A stretch of DNA of 64,000 nucleotides from Helicobacter pylori NCTC 11637 = CCUG 17874 = ATCC 43504 = JCM 12093 (GCF_900478295.1 NZ_LS483488.1:186001-250000); one strand, 5' to 3'; shown: positions 53,940 through 64,000, numbered from the stretch's first letter. Program-made: numbers and translations. The notes: generated by a model not told the origin, from the letters alone.

Positions 53940-56164
53940 TGGCTAAATTCAATCAAGATCTCAATGAAGTCCTGAACCAAGCTTTAAATTTAGCCCTGGA
54001 TCTTAACCACGCCCTTTGCACCACAGAGCATGTGCTACTAGTCATTTTAGAGCATGAGAGCGGGGAAAAGATTATTGGCGCTTTAGAAAGAGATGACTAT
54101 GATAAATTAAAACAAATCCTTAAAGACTATTTGTTGCAATACGTGCCTTTAAAGAGCGATCCAGCCAAAATGCCTGCTAGGAGTTTTGTGCTATTAAGAA
54201 TGCTTAAAAGAATGTATGCGAGTGGTTTTGAGAGCGTGGGCGTGGAAGAATTGCTTATTTTAATGCTGGATCACCCCGATTGTTACGCTTCAAAACTCAT
54301 GGATAGTTTTGGCATCGCTCGTTTGTATTCTAATCCTGCTTTATTGGATTTGGATAACCATGGTATTCCTAATGACATTAATGATAATGAAGAAGCGCCC
54401 AAAAACACTCCCCTAAAAAAATACGCTAAAAATTTGAGCGCTTTAGCCCAAGACAACGCTTTAGATCCAGTCATTGGCAGAGAAGAAGAGATTTTAAGAG
54501 TGATAGAAATTTTAGGGCGCAGAAAAAAGAATAACCCGCTTTTAATTGGCGAAGCGGGCGTAGGGAAAACCTCCATCGCTGAAGCTTTAGCTTTAAAAAT
54601 CGCTCAAAAAGAAGTGCCGGAGTTTTTGCAAGAATATGAAGTCTATTCTTTGGATTTAGCCTTAATGGTGGCTGGGGCAAAATACAGAGGGGATTTTGAA
54701 AAACGCTTGAAAAAAACGCTCAAAGAAATCCAACAAAACGGCCGTATCATTTTATTCATTGATGAAATCCACACCCTTTTAGGCGCAGGGAGCAGTAACG
54801 CTGGGAGCTTGGATGCGGCGAATATATTAAAACCGGTTTTAACGGATGGGAGCTTGAAATGTTTAGGAGCGACCACTTTTGAAGAATACCGCAGCGTGTT
54901 TGAAAAAGACAAGGCTTTCAACAGGCGTTTTTCAGTCATAAAAGTTGAAGAGCCTTCTAAAGAGGCGTGTTACTTGATTTTAAAAAAGATCGCTCCCCTT
55001 TATGAAGAACACCACCAGGTGCGTTATGATGAGAGCGTGTTTAAGGCATGCGTGGATCTAACGAGTGATTACATGCATGATAAATTCTTGCCGGATAAAG
55101 CGATTGAATTATTAGATGAGGTGGGATCGAGGAAAAAAATCAGCCCTAAAAAGGGCAAAAAAATCGGCGTTGATGATGTGAAAGAAACACTCGCTTTAAA
55201 GCTTAAAATCCCTAAAATGCGTTTGAGCAGCGACAAAAAAGCCCTTTTAAGGAACTTGGAAAAATCGCTTAAAAATAAGATTTTTGCCCAAGCAGAAGCG
55301 ATCAATCTTGTCAGCAATGCGATTAAAATCCAGCATTGCGGGCTTTCTGCAAAAAATAAGCCTGTGGGGAGCTTTTTATTCGTGGGGCCTAGTGGGGTGG
55401 GGAAAACAGAATTGGCTAAAGAATTGGCCTTGAATTTGAATTTGCATTTTGAACGCTTTGACATGAGCGAATACAAAGAAGCCCATAGCGTGGCAAAACT
55501 CATCGGGAGTCCTAGCGGTTATGTGGGGTTTGAGCAAGGGGGGCTGTTGGTGAATGCGATTAAAAAACACCCGCATTGTTTGCTGCTTTTAGATGAAATA
55601 GAAAAAGCCCATTCTAATGTGTATGATTTGTTGTTGCAAGTGATGGATAACGCCACTTTGAGCGATAATTTAGGCAATCAGGCGAGTTTTAAGCATGTGA
55701 TACTGATTATGACTTCAAATGTGGGGAGTAAGGATAAGGATGCGCTAGGGTTTTTTAGCGCTAAAAATACCAAGTATGATAAAGCCGTTAAAGAGCTTTT
55801 GACCCCTGAATTACGATCTAGGATTGATGCGATCGTGCCGTTTAACGCGCTCAGTTTGGAGGATTTTGAACGCATTGTTTCTGTGGAATTAGACAAATTA
55901 AAAGCCCTAGCGCTAGAGCAAGACATAGCCTTAAAATTCCATAAAGAAGTTTTGAAATCCATCGCGCAAAAAAGCTACCAAACGACTTTAGGAGCGAGAG
56001 AAATTAAAAAAATCATTCACAATGAGATCAAAACCCCATTAAGCGATCTACTGCTCTTGCAATCGTTTAAAAAACCTTGTAAGATCGCTTGCTTGCTAGA
56101 AAAAAACCAATTGGTTTTAAAAGAAATCAAGCGTGCACAAAAGGTGAAAGAAAATGACTTTTGA
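53939..56164 (+). CDS. clpA: ATP-dependent Clp protease ATPase ClpA
   Basis: 741 residues. Clp N-domain (about 1-140), AAA module 1 with GEAGVGKTS near 206 and [15 protein letters not shown] module 2 with GPSGVGKTE near 485 and [10 protein letters not shown], and the C-terminal D2-small domain. It unfolds substrates for ClpP. Overlaps panD by 11 bases. Confidence 0.96.
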   Translation: MAKFNQDLNEVLNQALNLALDLNHALCTTEHVLLVILEHESGEKIIGALERDDYDKLKQILKDYLLQYVPLKSDPAKMPARSFVLLRMLKRMYASGFESVGVEELLILMLDHPDCYASKLMDSFGIARLYSNPALLDLDNHGIPNDINDNEEAPKNTPLKKYAKNLSALAQDNALDPVIGREEEILRVIEILGRRKKNNPLLIGEAGVGKTSIAEALALKIAQKEVPEFLQEYEVYSLDLALMVAGAKYRGDFEKRLKKTLKEIQQNGRIILFIDEIHTLLGAGSSNAGSLDAANILKPVLTDGSLKCLGATTFEEYRSVFEKDKAFNRRFSVIKVEEPSKEACYLILKKIAPLYEEHHQVRYDESVFKACVDLTSDYMHDKFLPDKAIELLDEVGSRKKISPKKGKKIGVDDVKETLALKLKIPKMRLSSDKKALLRNLEKSLKNKIFAQAEAINLVSNAIKIQHCGLSAKNKPVGSFLFVGPSGVGKTELAKELALNLNLHFERFDMSEYKEAHSVAKLIGSPSGYVGFEQGGLLVNAIKKHPHCLLLLDEIEKAHSNVYDLLLQVMDNATLSDNLGNQASFKHVILIMTSNVGSKDKDALGFFSAKNTKYDKAVKELLTPELRSRIDAIVPFNALSLEDFERIVSVELDKLKALALEQDIALKFHKEVLKSIAQKSYQTTLGAREIKKIIHNEIKTPLSDLLLLQSFKKPCKIACLLEKNQLVLKEIKRAQKVKENDF

Positions 56165-56507
56165 AATGCTTTATAGTAAAATCCATAGGGCCACTATCAC
56201 AGACGCTAATCTCAATTACATAGGCTCGATCACCATAGATGAGGATTTAGCCAAGTTCGCTAAGCTTAGAGAGGGCATGAAGGTAGAAATCGTGGATGTT
56301 AATAATGGCGAACGCTTCAGCACCTATGTGATTTTAGGGAAAAAAAGGGGCGAAATTTGCGTCAATGGCGCAGCGGCCAGAAAGGTGGCCATAGGCGATG
56401 TGGTGATCATTTTAGCTTATGCGAGCATGAATGAAGATGAAATCAATGCGCACAAGCCATGCATCGTGCTAGTGGATGAAAAAAACGAAATTTTAGAAAA
56501 GGGTTAG
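56154..56507 (+). CDS. panD: Aspartate 1-decarboxylase proenzyme
   Basis: 117 residues; self-cleaves between Gly24 and Ser25 in NYIGSITID to give the pyruvoyl cofactor. Makes beta-alanine for PanC. VTDANLNY-like and [19 protein letters not shown] segments are typical. Confidence 0.95.
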   Translation: MTFEMLYSKIHRATITDANLNYIGSITIDEDLAKFAKLREGMKVEIVDVNNGERFSTYVILGKKRGEICVNGAAARKVAIGDVVIILAYASMNEDEINAHKPCIVLVDEKNEILEKG

Positions 56508-56509
56508 AG

Positions 56510-56812
56510 ATGGATTTTAGTCAATTGGGCGGGTTAAGCGGGTTGTTAGACGGCATGAAAAAAGAGTTTTCCCAACTAGAAGAAAAGAATAAAGACACGA
56601 TCCACACTTCCAAAAGCGGTGGGGGAATGGTGAGCGTGAGTTTTAATGGGGTGGGGGAGTTAGTGGATTTGCAAATTGATGACAGCCTGTTAGAAGATAA
56701 AGAAGCGATGCAAATCTATTTGATGAGCGCTTTGAATGACGGGTATAAAGCCGTAGAAGAAAACCGAAAAAATTTAGCCTTTAACATGCTAGGGAATTTT
56801 GCTAAATTGTGA
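56510..56812 (+). CDS. YbaB/EbfC-family nucleoid-associated protein
   Basis: 100 residues of the helix-sheet-helix dimer family that binds DNA. SGGGMVSVSFNGVGELVDLQID near 38-58 is the signature (seen as GGGMVSVSFNG). Two bases after panD. Confidence 0.9.
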   Translation: MDFSQLGGLSGLLDGMKKEFSQLEEKNKDTIHTSKSGGGMVSVSFNGVGELVDLQIDDSLLEDKEAMQIYLMSALNDGYKAVEENRKNLAFNMLGNFAKL

Positions 56813-57807
56813 TGCTTCACAAAGCCTTTATCGTTCTATGGTTTTTTTTGAATGGCTTAGGGGCTTATGATTTCAAGCATTGTCAGGCTTTTTTTAAAAA
56901 AGCGAGCCTTCAAAAAGGGGGCGTGGCTTTAAAAGAATTGCCTAAGGGCGTGTATTTGTATTATTCCAAAACCTACCCTAAACACGCCAGAGTCATCAAA
57001 TCCGATCCTTTTGTAGGGCTGTATTTGTTGCAAAGCGCGCCAAGCGAGTATGTTTATACATTAAGGGAATTAGACAAAGACGCCCTTATAAGGCCTATGG
57101 CTAGCATAGGGGATAAAGAAGCCCTAGAAGCACGATTATTAGTGGGGCAAAAAGGCTATGACCGCTACGCTCAAATTTCGCAAAAGATCCAAAAAAATGG
57201 CGTTATCAGCAATATTTGTTATCAAATGTTAGGGCTAGGGGTAGGGGGGAATGGCTTTATAGAAACGAAATTTATCAAGCGCTTTTTAAACCAGCAAGAG
57301 CCTTATTATGGGGATATTGGGGTGCGTTTAAAAGAAGATAATAAGCGTTTAGTGGTAGCGCAATTTGATCCCTTTTTCCCTAAAAACCCTTTTTTAAAAA
57401 ACGATGAAATCCTAGCGATCAACCATCAAAAGATCCACTCATTAGCGGAGTTTGAATGGGTGGTGAGCAATCTTAAATACCAAAGCCTTGCAAAAGTGGG
57501 AATCAAACGAAACCATAAAATCAAAGAAGTAACGCTCAAAGTCAATAAGCGTTATGGGGGGTTTTTACTCAAAGACACTTTTTTAGAGCGCTACGGCATC
57601 GCTTTAGATGAGCGTTTTATCATCACTAAAATAGGCAGTCATTTACCCAAAGGCTTGGATTTTTTAAGGCTTGGGGATAGGATTTTATGGGTAAATCGTA
57701 AAAATGTGGCGTCCAACCCAAAGGCTTTAAGAGAAGTGTTAAGCGCGCCTAAAATTGAATTATTAGTCTTGCGTAAAGGCTTTGAATTTTACATTAAAGT
57801 CCGTTGA
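56812..57807 (+). CDS. PDZ-domain exported protein
   Basis: 331 residues from the ATG overlapping the previous stop (TGATG). Signal peptide of about 18 residues, then a region with two Cys and a PDZ-like domain (about 170-250; FLKNDEILAINHQKIHS) and a second, weaker PDZ-like end (LRLGDRILWVNRKNV). No protease domain is visible. Function unknown; it lies directly before comB6. Confidence 0.78.
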   Translation: MLHKAFIVLWFFLNGLGAYDFKHCQAFFKKASLQKGGVALKELPKGVYLYYSKTYPKHARVIKSDPFVGLYLLQSAPSEYVYTLRELDKDALIRPMASIGDKEALEARLLVGQKGYDRYAQISQKIQKNGVISNICYQMLGLGVGGNGFIETKFIKRFLNQQEPYYGDIGVRLKEDNKRLVVAQFDPFFPKNPFLKNDEILAINHQKIHSLAEFEWVVSNLKYQSLAKVGIKRNHKIKEVTLKVNKRYGGFLLKDTFLERYGIALDERFIITKIGSHLPKGLDFLRLGDRILWVNRKNVASNPKALREVLSAPKIELLVLRKGFEFYIKVR

Positions 57808-57814
57808 AGTATTG

Positions 57815-58870
57815 ATGAAAAATGACGCTTATGAAATTATCCTTTCTTGGTTTATCACGCCTCTCACGGCGATTTTAGGGCGTTTCGCTGAATTTTTTCT
57901 CTACACTTTGCATGCGCAATTGGTGTTTAATAGCGTGGTCGCTTTGGCGTTCATGCTCTTTGCTTATAGGAGCTTGAAAGAACAGAATTTCTTCAGCGCT
58001 AGCGTGCTAACAGAAGCGTTATTATTTGTGGGGTTTTTTGTGCTTTTTAACTACGCTTTAAAAAATCCCATGCGTTTTTATGAATTTTTCCAAAACGCTA
58101 TTTTTATTGCGCCTAACATGATCGCGCAAAGCCTCTCTCAAAGCTTGAGTAACTTTTCTAACCACGCGCTTTCTTTAGATTTTATCTTTAATCATGGTTT
58201 TTATGCCCTTAGCTTTATCAGCGATTTGAGCCATAATGAAATGTCCGTGTGGCTTTTTTTAAGCATCTTGCAAGCGCTTTTTTTGAGCGTGCTGTTTGCG
58301 ATCATCATTTTAGTGTATTTGGAAGTGCATGTGTGGTGCTCTTTAGGGGTGCTGTTTTTAGCGTTTGGGTTTTTTAAAACCTGGAGGAGCGTTGTGGTTA
58401 TATGCCTAAAAAAATGCTTCGCTCTTGGATTTTACAAGCCTCTTTTGTTGTTGGTGGGGTTTTTGAATGTGTCGGTTACTAAGGCTTTAATAGACGCTCA
58501 TATGCAAGAAAAACAAGATTTAAGCCTTTTATTGGTGGTAGCGTTATTTTTGTGTTGCGTTTTTATCATAGGCGTGCCTTTTTTCATCAACGCTTTGTTT
58601 AGGGTGCAAAACAGCCTTAAAGAAACTTACAAACTCGCCACCAATTTGAGCGCTAACCTCAGCCAAAACGCTTTCAATTCCTTACAATATATCACGACCT
58701 CGCCCGCTCCCTCTAGCGTTTCTACTTCTACAAGCGGTAGCGTCTCTAAAGAAAAAGAAACGCATTCCCCCACTTTTAAGGTAGAAACCACTCAATTAGA
58801 TGTAAAAATCCCAAATTTCAAGCAAAAAAAGGTTAAAAAGGATACAATAAATACAAAAAATGAAATTTAA
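57815..58870 (+). CDS. comB6: ComB6, VirB6-like competence membrane protein
   Basis: 351 residues from ATG 57815; a start at 57782 would overlap the PDZ gene. About six membrane segments (10-275) and a polar Ser/Lys-rich C-terminus. It starts the comB6-comB10 operon, the second half of the DNA-uptake apparatus. Confidence 0.85.
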   Translation: MKNDAYEIILSWFITPLTAILGRFAEFFLYTLHAQLVFNSVVALAFMLFAYRSLKEQNFFSASVLTEALLFVGFFVLFNYALKNPMRFYEFFQNAIFIAPNMIAQSLSQSLSNFSNHALSLDFIFNHGFYALSFISDLSHNEMSVWLFLSILQALFLSVLFAIIILVYLEVHVWCSLGVLFLAFGFFKTWRSVVVICLKKCFALGFYKPLLLLVGFLNVSVTKALIDAHMQEKQDLSLLLVVALFLCCVFIIGVPFFINALFRVQNSLKETYKLATNLSANLSQNAFNSLQYITTSPAPSSVSTSTSGSVSKEKETHSPTFKVETTQLDVKIPNFKQKKVKKDTINTKNEI

Positions 58871-58885
58871 ATAAATAGGAATTTA

Positions 58886-58999
58886 ATGAGAATTTTTTTT
58901 GTTATTATGGGACTTGTGTTTTTTGGTTGCACCAGTAAGGTGCATGAGATGAAAAAAAGCCCTTGCACATTGTATGAAAACAGGTTAAATCTCGCATGA
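58886..58999 (+). CDS. comB7: ComB7 lipoprotein
   Basis: 37 residues, easily missed: signal MRIFFVIMGLVFFGC with lipobox FFGC, then a short polar part with a second Cys. It overlaps comB8 by 4 bases. ComB7 stabilises ComB9, like VirB7 with VirB9. Confidence 0.9.
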   Translation: MRIFFVIMGLVFFGCTSKVHEMKKSPCTLYENRLNLA

Positions 59000-59733
59000 A
59001 AGAAAAGCCTTTCAATAGCGAGCAATTGATCTATTTAGAAGAGCTTTTAAGCCACCAAGAAAAGCATTTAGAAAACAAGCTTTCTGGTTTTTCGGTGAAT
59101 GATTTGGACATGCAAAGCGTGTTTCGGTTGGAGAGAAACCGATTGAAAATCGCTTACAAGCTCTTAGGCTTGATGAGTTTTATCGCTCTTGTTTTAGCGA
59201 TCGTGTTAATCAGTGTTCTACCCTTACAAAAAACCGAACACCATTTCGTGGATTTTTTAAACCAGGACAAGCATTACGCCATTATCCAAAGAGCGGATAA
59301 AAGCATTTCCAGTAATGAAGCGTTGGCTCGTTCGCTCATTGGGGCGTATGTGTTAAACCGAGAGAGCATTAACCGCATTGACGATAAATCGCGCTATGAA
59401 TTGGTGCGCTTGCAAAGCAGTTCTAAAGTGTGGCAACGCTTTGAAGATTTGATTAAAACCCAAAACAGCATTTATGCGCAAAGCCATTTAGAAAGAGAAG
59501 TCCATATCGTCAATATTGCGATCTATCAGCAAGACAATAACCCCATTGCGAGCGTGTCTATTGCGGCTAAACTCATGAACGAAAACAAGCTGGTGTATGA
59601 AAAGCGTTATAAAATCGTATTGAGCTATTTGTTTGACACCCCGGATTTTGATTACGCTTCCATGCCTAAAAACCCTACCGGCTTTAAAATCACCCGCTAC
59701 AGCATCACTGAAATCACTAATAGGGGCGATTGA
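58996..59733 (+). CDS. comB8: ComB8, VirB8-like protein
   Basis: 245 residues with one membrane segment (about 56-77) and a periplasmic VirB8-type domain. Part of the inner-membrane complex of the DNA-uptake system. Confidence 0.9.
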   Translation: MKEKPFNSEQLIYLEELLSHQEKHLENKLSGFSVNDLDMQSVFRLERNRLKIAYKLLGLMSFIALVLAIVLISVLPLQKTEHHFVDFLNQDKHYAIIQRADKSISSNEALARSLIGAYVLNRESINRIDDKSRYELVRLQSSSKVWQRFEDLIKTQNSIYAQSHLEREVHIVNIAIYQQDNNPIASVSIAAKLMNENKLVYEKRYKIVLSYLFDTPDFDYASMPKNPTGFKITRYSITEITNRGD

Positions 59734-60713
59734 TGCGTAAGGTTTTATACGCTCTCATGGGCCTTTTGTTGGCTTTTAGCGCTTTAAAAGCCGATGATTT
59801 TTTAGAAGAAGCTAACGAAACAGCCCCAGCGCATTTAAACCACCCCATGCAGGATTTAAACGCCATTCAAGGGAGCTTTTTTGATAAAAACCGCTCCAAA
59901 ATGTCCAACACCTTGAACATTGATTACTTTCAAGGGCAAACTTATAAAATCCGCTTGCGTTATGCGATGGCGACCTTATTGTTTTTTTCAAAACCCATTA
60001 GCGATTTTGTTTTAGGGGATAAGGTGGGCTTTGATGCGAAAATCTTAGAAAGTAACGATCGTATTTTGCTCATCAAACCCCTACAAATTGGCGTGGATTC
60101 CAATATCAGCGTGATTGATAATGAAGGTAAGATTTTTTCTTTCTATGTGTTTTCTACCACTTTCACCAGCTCCAAACACCCTAATTTACAGGTTTTCATA
60201 GAGGATAAAAACTATTATTCCAACGCTTTTATGAAGCCGCAAAATAAAGAAAATACCCTTGAAAATACCCTTGAAAATACCCCCACAAACAACAAACCCT
60301 TAAAAGAAGAAAAAGAAGAAACCAAAGAAAAAGAAGAAGAGACTATAATTATTGGCGATAACACTAACGCCATGAAAATCGTTAAAAAAGACATTCAAAA
60401 AGGTTATAGGGCTTTAAAAAGCTCTCAAAGGAAATGGTATTGTTTAGGGATTTGTTCTAAAAAATCCAAGCTCTCTTTGATGCCTAAAGAAATTTTTAAC
60501 GACAAGCAATTCACTTATTTCAAATTTGACAAAAAATTAGCGCTCTCTAAATTCCCGGTGATTTATAAAGTCGTTGATGGCTATGATAACCCGGTGAATA
60601 CTAGGATTGTGGGCGATTACATTATCGCTGAAGACGTTTCGGCTAAATGGACTTTAAGGTTGGGCAAGGACTATTTGTGTATCCGTTTTGTCAAAAAGGG
60701 TAAAGATGAATAA
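59733..60713 (+). CDS. comB9: ComB9, VirB9-like protein
   Basis: 326 residues from the ATG overlapping the comB8 stop. Signal peptide, N-terminal VirB9 domain, a charged linker with the repeat ENTL (three 12-bp units at 60249-60284) and Glu/Lys runs, then a C-terminal beta-domain (CLGICSKKSK, about 230-325) that contacts the outer membrane with ComB7. Confidence 0.9.
   Translation: MRKVLYALMGLLLAFSALKADDFLEEANETAPAHLNHPMQDLNAIQGSFFDKNRSKMSNTLNIDYFQGQTYKIRLRYAMATLLFFSKPISDFVLGDKVGFDAKILESNDRILLIKPLQIGVDSNISVIDNEGKIFSFYVFSTTFTSSKHPNLQVFIEDKNYYSNAFMKPQNKENTLENTLENTPTNNKPLKEEKEETKEKEEETIIIGDNTNAMKIVKKDIQKGYRALKSSQRKWYCLGICSKKSKLSLMPKEIFNDKQFTYFKFDKKLALSKFPVIYKVVDGYDNPVNTRIVGDYIIAEDVSAKWTLRLGKDYLCIRFVKKGKDE
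60249..60284 (+). repeat. 12-bp tandem repeat in comB9
   Basis: Three copies of GAAAATACCCTT (the last ends CCC), encoding ENTL-ENTL-ENTP in the linker. The period is a multiple of three, so copy changes keep the frame. Confidence 0.85.
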
Positions 60714-61842
60714 GTGGCTTAAGGGGGTGATTGTTTTTGTAGGGGGTTTTGCAACGATTACAACCATTTCTTTAGTCTATCATCAAAAGCCAAAAGCCCC
60801 CTTAAATAACCAGCCTAGCCTTTTAAATGACGATGAGGTGAAATACCCCTTACAAGACTACACTTTCACTCAAAACCCACAGCCAACTAACACAGAAAGC
60901 TCCAAAGACGCCACCATCAAAGCCTTACAAGAACAGCTCAAAGCCGCTTTAAAAGCCCTAAACTCCAAAGAAATGAACCATTCTAAAGAAGAAACTTTTA
61001 AGAGCCCTCCCATGGATTTAAAAACAAACACAACCCCCCTAAAAAAAGACTTTTCTTCAAAGCAATGGGATTTATTAGCCGCTCGCATCACCCCTTTCAA
61101 ACAAAGCCCTAAAAATTACGAAGAAAACCTGATTTTCCCCATGGATAACCCTAATGGCATTGATGGTTTCACTAACCTTAAAGAAAAAGACATCGCCACT
61201 AATGAAAACAAGCTTTTACGCACCATTACAGCCGATAAAATGATACCCGCCTTTTTGATCACGCCTATTTCTAGCCAGATCGCTGGTAAAGTCATCGCGC
61301 AAGTGGAGAGCGATATTTTCGCTCACATGGGCAAGGCCGTCTTAATCCCCAAAGGCTCTAAAGTCATAGGCTATTACAGCAACAACAACAAAATGGGCGA
61401 ATACCGCTTGGATATTGTATGGAGCCGCATCATCACTCCCCATGGCATCAATATCATGCTCACTAACGCTAAAGGGGCGGACATTAAAGGCTATAACGGC
61501 TTGGTGGGGGAATTGATTGAAAGGAATTTCCAGCGCTATGGCGTGCCGTTACTGCTTTCTACTCTCACTAACGGCTTGTTGATTGGGATCACTTCGGCTT
61601 TAAACAACAGGGGCAATAAAGAAGGAGCCACCAATTTCTTTGGGGATTACCTCTTAATGCAATTGATGAGGCAAAGCGGCATGGGGATCAATCAAGTGGT
61701 CAATCAAATTTTAAGAGACAAGAGCAAGATCGCTCCTATTGTGGTGATTAGAGAGGGAAGTAGGGTTTTCATTTCGCCCAATACTGACATCTTTTTCCCT
61801 ATACCCAGAGAGAATGAAGTCATCGCTGAGTTTTTGAAGTGA
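60706..61842 (+). CDS. comB10: ComB10, VirB10-like protein
   Basis: 378 residues from the ATG at 60706, which follows AAAAAGGG and overlaps comB9. One membrane segment near 5-23, a Pro/Gln/Lys linker, then the VirB10 domain (about 170-378). Intact in one frame here. It spans inner and outer membranes. Confidence 0.92.
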   Translation: MNKWLKGVIVFVGGFATITTISLVYHQKPKAPLNNQPSLLNDDEVKYPLQDYTFTQNPQPTNTESSKDATIKALQEQLKAALKALNSKEMNHSKEETFKSPPMDLKTNTTPLKKDFSSKQWDLLAARITPFKQSPKNYEENLIFPMDNPNGIDGFTNLKEKDIATNENKLLRTITADKMIPAFLITPISSQIAGKVIAQVESDIFAHMGKAVLIPKGSKVIGYYSNNNKMGEYRLDIVWSRIITPHGINIMLTNAKGADIKGYNGLVGELIERNFQRYGVPLLLSTLTNGLLIGITSALNNRGNKEGATNFFGDYLLMQLMRQSGMGINQVVNQILRDKSKIAPIVVIREGSRVFISPNTDIFFPIPRENEVIAEFLK

Positions 61843-61868
61843 CTCAAAAAATGCCCAATTAAAAACGC

Positions 61869-61874
61869 TATAAT
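61869..61874 (+). promoter_or_regulatory. -10 box for manC-gmd
   Basis: TATAAT 39 bases before the manC ATG, separating it from the comB operon. Confidence 0.55.
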
Positions 61875-61912
61875 AACCCTAAAAAACAAAAGAGAGCCTG
61901 ACAAGAAAACGC

Positions 61913-63325
61913 ATGAAAATTAAAAATATCTTACTGAGTGGGGGGAGCGGGAAACGCCTATGGCCTTTAAGCCGTAGCCTATACCCTAAGCAATTTTTAA
62001 AGCTTTTTGACCATAAAAGCTTGTTTGAATTGAGTTTTAAAAGAAACGCTTCCCTAGTAGATGAAACGCTCATTGTGTGCAATGAAAAGCATTATTTTTT
62101 AGCCCTAGAAGAAATAGAAAGCGAAATCAAAAACAAAAGCGTGGGTTTTTTATTAGAGAGCTTGAGTAAAAACACCGCTAACGCCATCGCTTTGAGCGCC
62201 TTAATGAGTGAGAGGGAAGATTTACTCATCGTTACGCCAAGCGATCATTTGATTAAAGACTTTCAAGCGTATGAAAATGCGATAAAAAAAGCGATTAATT
62301 TAGCCCAAAAAGGCTTTTTAGTCACTTTTGGGATCAATATTGAAAAGCCCAACACGGAGTTTGGGTATATTGAAAGCCCTAATGGTTTAGATGTGAAGCG
62401 ATTCATTGAAAAGCCAAGCCTAGAAAAAGCGATAGAGTTTCAAAAAAGCGGGGGTTTTTATTTCAATAGCGGCATGTTTGTTTTCCAAGCGGGCGTTTTT
62501 TTAGACGAACTAAAAAAGCATGCCCCTACTATTTTAAAGGGGTGCGAAAGAGCGTTTGAATCTTTAGAAAACGCGTATTTTTTTGAAAAAAAGATCGCTC
62601 GTTTGAGCGAAAAGAGCATGCAAGATTTAGAAGATGTGAGCGTGGATATAGCCTTAATGCAACAAAGCCACAAAATCAAAATGGTAGGATTAAACGCCAA
62701 ATGGAGCGATTTAGGGAATTTTAACGCTCTTTTTGAAGAGGTGGCTAACGAGCCTAAAGAAAATGTCAGCCTGAATCAAACGCCTATTTTTGCCAAAGAA
62801 AGCGCAAATAATTTAGTGTTTTCTCATAAAGTGAGCGCTCTTTTAGGCGTTGAGAATTTAGCCATTATTGACACTAAAGACGCTCTTTTAATCGCTCATA
62901 AAGATAAGGCTAAGGATTTAAAAGCTTTGGTGAGCGAGATAGAAATGCACAACCAGGAATTGTTGCAAACGCACACTAAAGTGTATCGCCCTTGGGGGAG
63001 CTATGAAGTCTTGCATGAGAGCGGGTGTTACAAGGTTAAGATTTTGGAAGTCAAACCAAACGCTAGGCTTTCTTTACAAAAGCATTTCCACAGGAGCGAA
63101 CACTGGGTGGTGATTAGCGGGATGGCGAGCGTGGAGTTGGATCATAAAATGTTTGAATTGCAAGCTAATGAGTCCACTTATATCCCTAAAAACACCCTAC
63201 ACCGCCTGGCTAATTACGGCAAAATCCCTTTAATCATCATAGAAGTTCAAGTGGGCGAGTATGTCGGCGAAGACGATATTGTGCGCATTGATGATGATTT
63301 TAACAGACAAAATCAAAACGCCTAA
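61913..63325 (+). CDS. manC: Mannose-1-phosphate guanylyltransferase / mannose-6-phosphate isomerase
   Basis: 470 residues, bifunctional type II PMI. N-terminal nucleotidyltransferase (about 1-280) with LSGGSGKRLWPLSRSLYPKQ, and a C-terminal cupin isomerase (about 340-460) with RPWGSYE and QKHFHRSEHWVV metal ligands. Makes GDP-mannose for the fucose of Lewis antigens. Confidence 0.95.
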   Translation: MKIKNILLSGGSGKRLWPLSRSLYPKQFLKLFDHKSLFELSFKRNASLVDETLIVCNEKHYFLALEEIESEIKNKSVGFLLESLSKNTANAIALSALMSEREDLLIVTPSDHLIKDFQAYENAIKKAINLAQKGFLVTFGINIEKPNTEFGYIESPNGLDVKRFIEKPSLEKAIEFQKSGGFYFNSGMFVFQAGVFLDELKKHAPTILKGCERAFESLENAYFFEKKIARLSEKSMQDLEDVSVDIALMQQSHKIKMVGLNAKWSDLGNFNALFEEVANEPKENVSLNQTPIFAKESANNLVFSHKVSALLGVENLAIIDTKDALLIAHKDKAKDLKALVSEIEMHNQELLQTHTKVYRPWGSYEVLHESGCYKVKILEVKPNARLSLQKHFHRSEHWVVISGMASVELDHKMFELQANESTYIPKNTLHRLANYGKIPLIIIEVQVGEYVGEDDIVRIDDDFNRQNQNA

Positions 63326-63366
63326 TAAAGGAAATTTAATAAATAAAATTCAATAAAGGAACAATA

Positions 63367-64000
63367 ATGAAAGAAAAAATCGCTTTGATCACCGGGGTTA
63401 CCGGGCAAGACGGGAGCTATCTGGCTGAATACTTGCTCAATTTAGGTTATGAAGTGCATGGGTTAAAAAGGTGCTCTTCTAGCATCAACACTTCTAGGAT
63501 CGATCATCTGTATGAAGATTTGCATAGCGATCATAAAAGGCGTTTTTTCTTGCACTATGGGGATATGACCGATAGCTCTAACCTCATCCATTTGATCGCT
63601 ACCACTAAGCCCACAGAGATTTATAATTTAGCCGCTCAAAGCCATGTGAAAGTCTCTTTTGAAACCCCAGAATACACCGCTAACGCTGATGGTATTGGCA
63701 CGCTAAGGATTTTAGAAGCCATGCGGATTTTAGGCTTAGAAAAGAAAACACGATTCTATCAAGCCAGCACGAGCGAATTGTATGGCGAAGTCTTAGAAAC
63801 CCCGCAAAATGAAAACACCCCCTTTAACCCACGAAGCCCCTATGCGGTCGCTAAAATGTATGCCTTTTACATCACTAAAAATTACAGAGAGGCTTATAAT
63901 TTGTTTGCGGTTAATGGCATTCTTTTTAACCATGAGAGCAGGGTAAGGGGCGAAACTTTTGTCACTCGTAAAATCACACGAGCCGCTAGCGCGATAGCGT
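63367..64000 (+). CDS. gmd: GDP-mannose 4,6-dehydratase, cut by the window end
   Basis: First 211 codons only. Rossmann motif [15 protein letters not shown] near 10, STSELYGE near 130 and the catalytic YAVAK near 155. It acts after ManC and before GDP-fucose synthase. The start follows AAAGGAACAATA. Confidence 0.95.
   Translation, partial: MKEKIALITGVTGQDGSYLAEYLLNLGYEVHGLKRCSSSINTSRIDHLYEDLHSDHKRRFFLHYGDMTDSSNLIHLIATTKPTEIYNLAAQSHVKVSFETPEYTANADGIGTLRILEAMRILGLEKKTRFYQASTSELYGEVLETPQNENTPFNPRSPYAVAKMYAFYITKNYREAYNLFAVNGILFNHESRVRGETFVTRKITRAASAIA

Overview
The window is a piece of a Helicobacter pylori chromosome. Species-level markers are a GroES with the His/Cys-rich nickel-binding tail, two Hop-family outer-membrane proteins (HopZ with a CT repeat in its signal sequence, and HopD), the split ComB type IV competence apparatus, the carboxynorspermidine decarboxylase NspC, CheV1, and an AapA/IsoA toxin-antitoxin locus. 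Gene order matches what I recall of strain 26695 from about HP1564 to HP1590 and on through HP0001 to HP0044, so the window spans the arbitrary numbering start of that genome. No replication origin is implied. DNA is AT-rich, genes are packed with many ATGA or TAATG overlaps, and promoters are mostly -10 boxes (TATAAT, TACAAT, TATAGT) without a clear -35.

Layout. 0.1-1.4 kb: a methionine-type ABC binding protein, then an unassigned gap. 1.4-8.8 kb (minus): an envelope operon, mltD-rlpA-kdsC-lptC-lptA-engB-(mreD-like)-mrdA, preceded by tatD. 8.9-11.4 kb (plus): ribE, the FlhB-fragment gene flhX, metN, metI. 11.6-13.7 kb (minus): a secreted protein, lpxF, wecA. 13.8-16.6 kb (plus): pdxJ-pdxA and tsaD. 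16.6-17.4 kb: a gap holding an unannotated 18-residue hydrophobic peptide resembling Ibs type I toxins. 17.4 kb: flgG. 18.2-21.5 kb: an accessory island of UPF0174/YaaW-family genes, one broken by four small lesions, with a membrane-tail module shared by two otherwise unrelated genes and a duplicated upstream sequence. 21.6-25.6 kb: nusB, ribH, kdsA, a beta carbonic anhydrase, then pyrF-panC. 25.6-26.1 kb: five tRNA genes. 26.6-31.1 kb: hopZ and groES-groEL. 31.3-39.7 kb: dnaG, a PP-loop protein, a DUF5718 protein, comB2-comB3-comB4, the SRP RNA gene (minus) and a lipoprotein gene. 39.8-44.1 kb: cheV1, nspC, then lpxE and eptA. 44.2-47.3 kb: aapA/isoA, hopD and flanking repeats including an A24 tract. 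47.4-51.4 kb: gltA, icd, a DUF1523 protein, bioD. 51.4-53.1 kb: a 574-residue accessory gene of unlike composition. 53.2-57.8 kb: usp, clpS, clpA, panD, ybaB, a PDZ protein. 57.8-64 kb: comB6-comB10, manC and the start of gmd.

The genes work together in several ways. WecA, ManC and Gmd feed O-antigen (Lewis antigen) synthesis. KdsA and KdsC supply Kdo, and LptA and LptC move LPS outward. LpxF, LpxE and EptA remodel lipid A. ComB2-4 and ComB6-10 form the DNA-uptake machine. The parts least explained by ordinary annotation are the 16.6-21.5 kb accessory stretch, the repeats around hopD, and the 574-residue gene.
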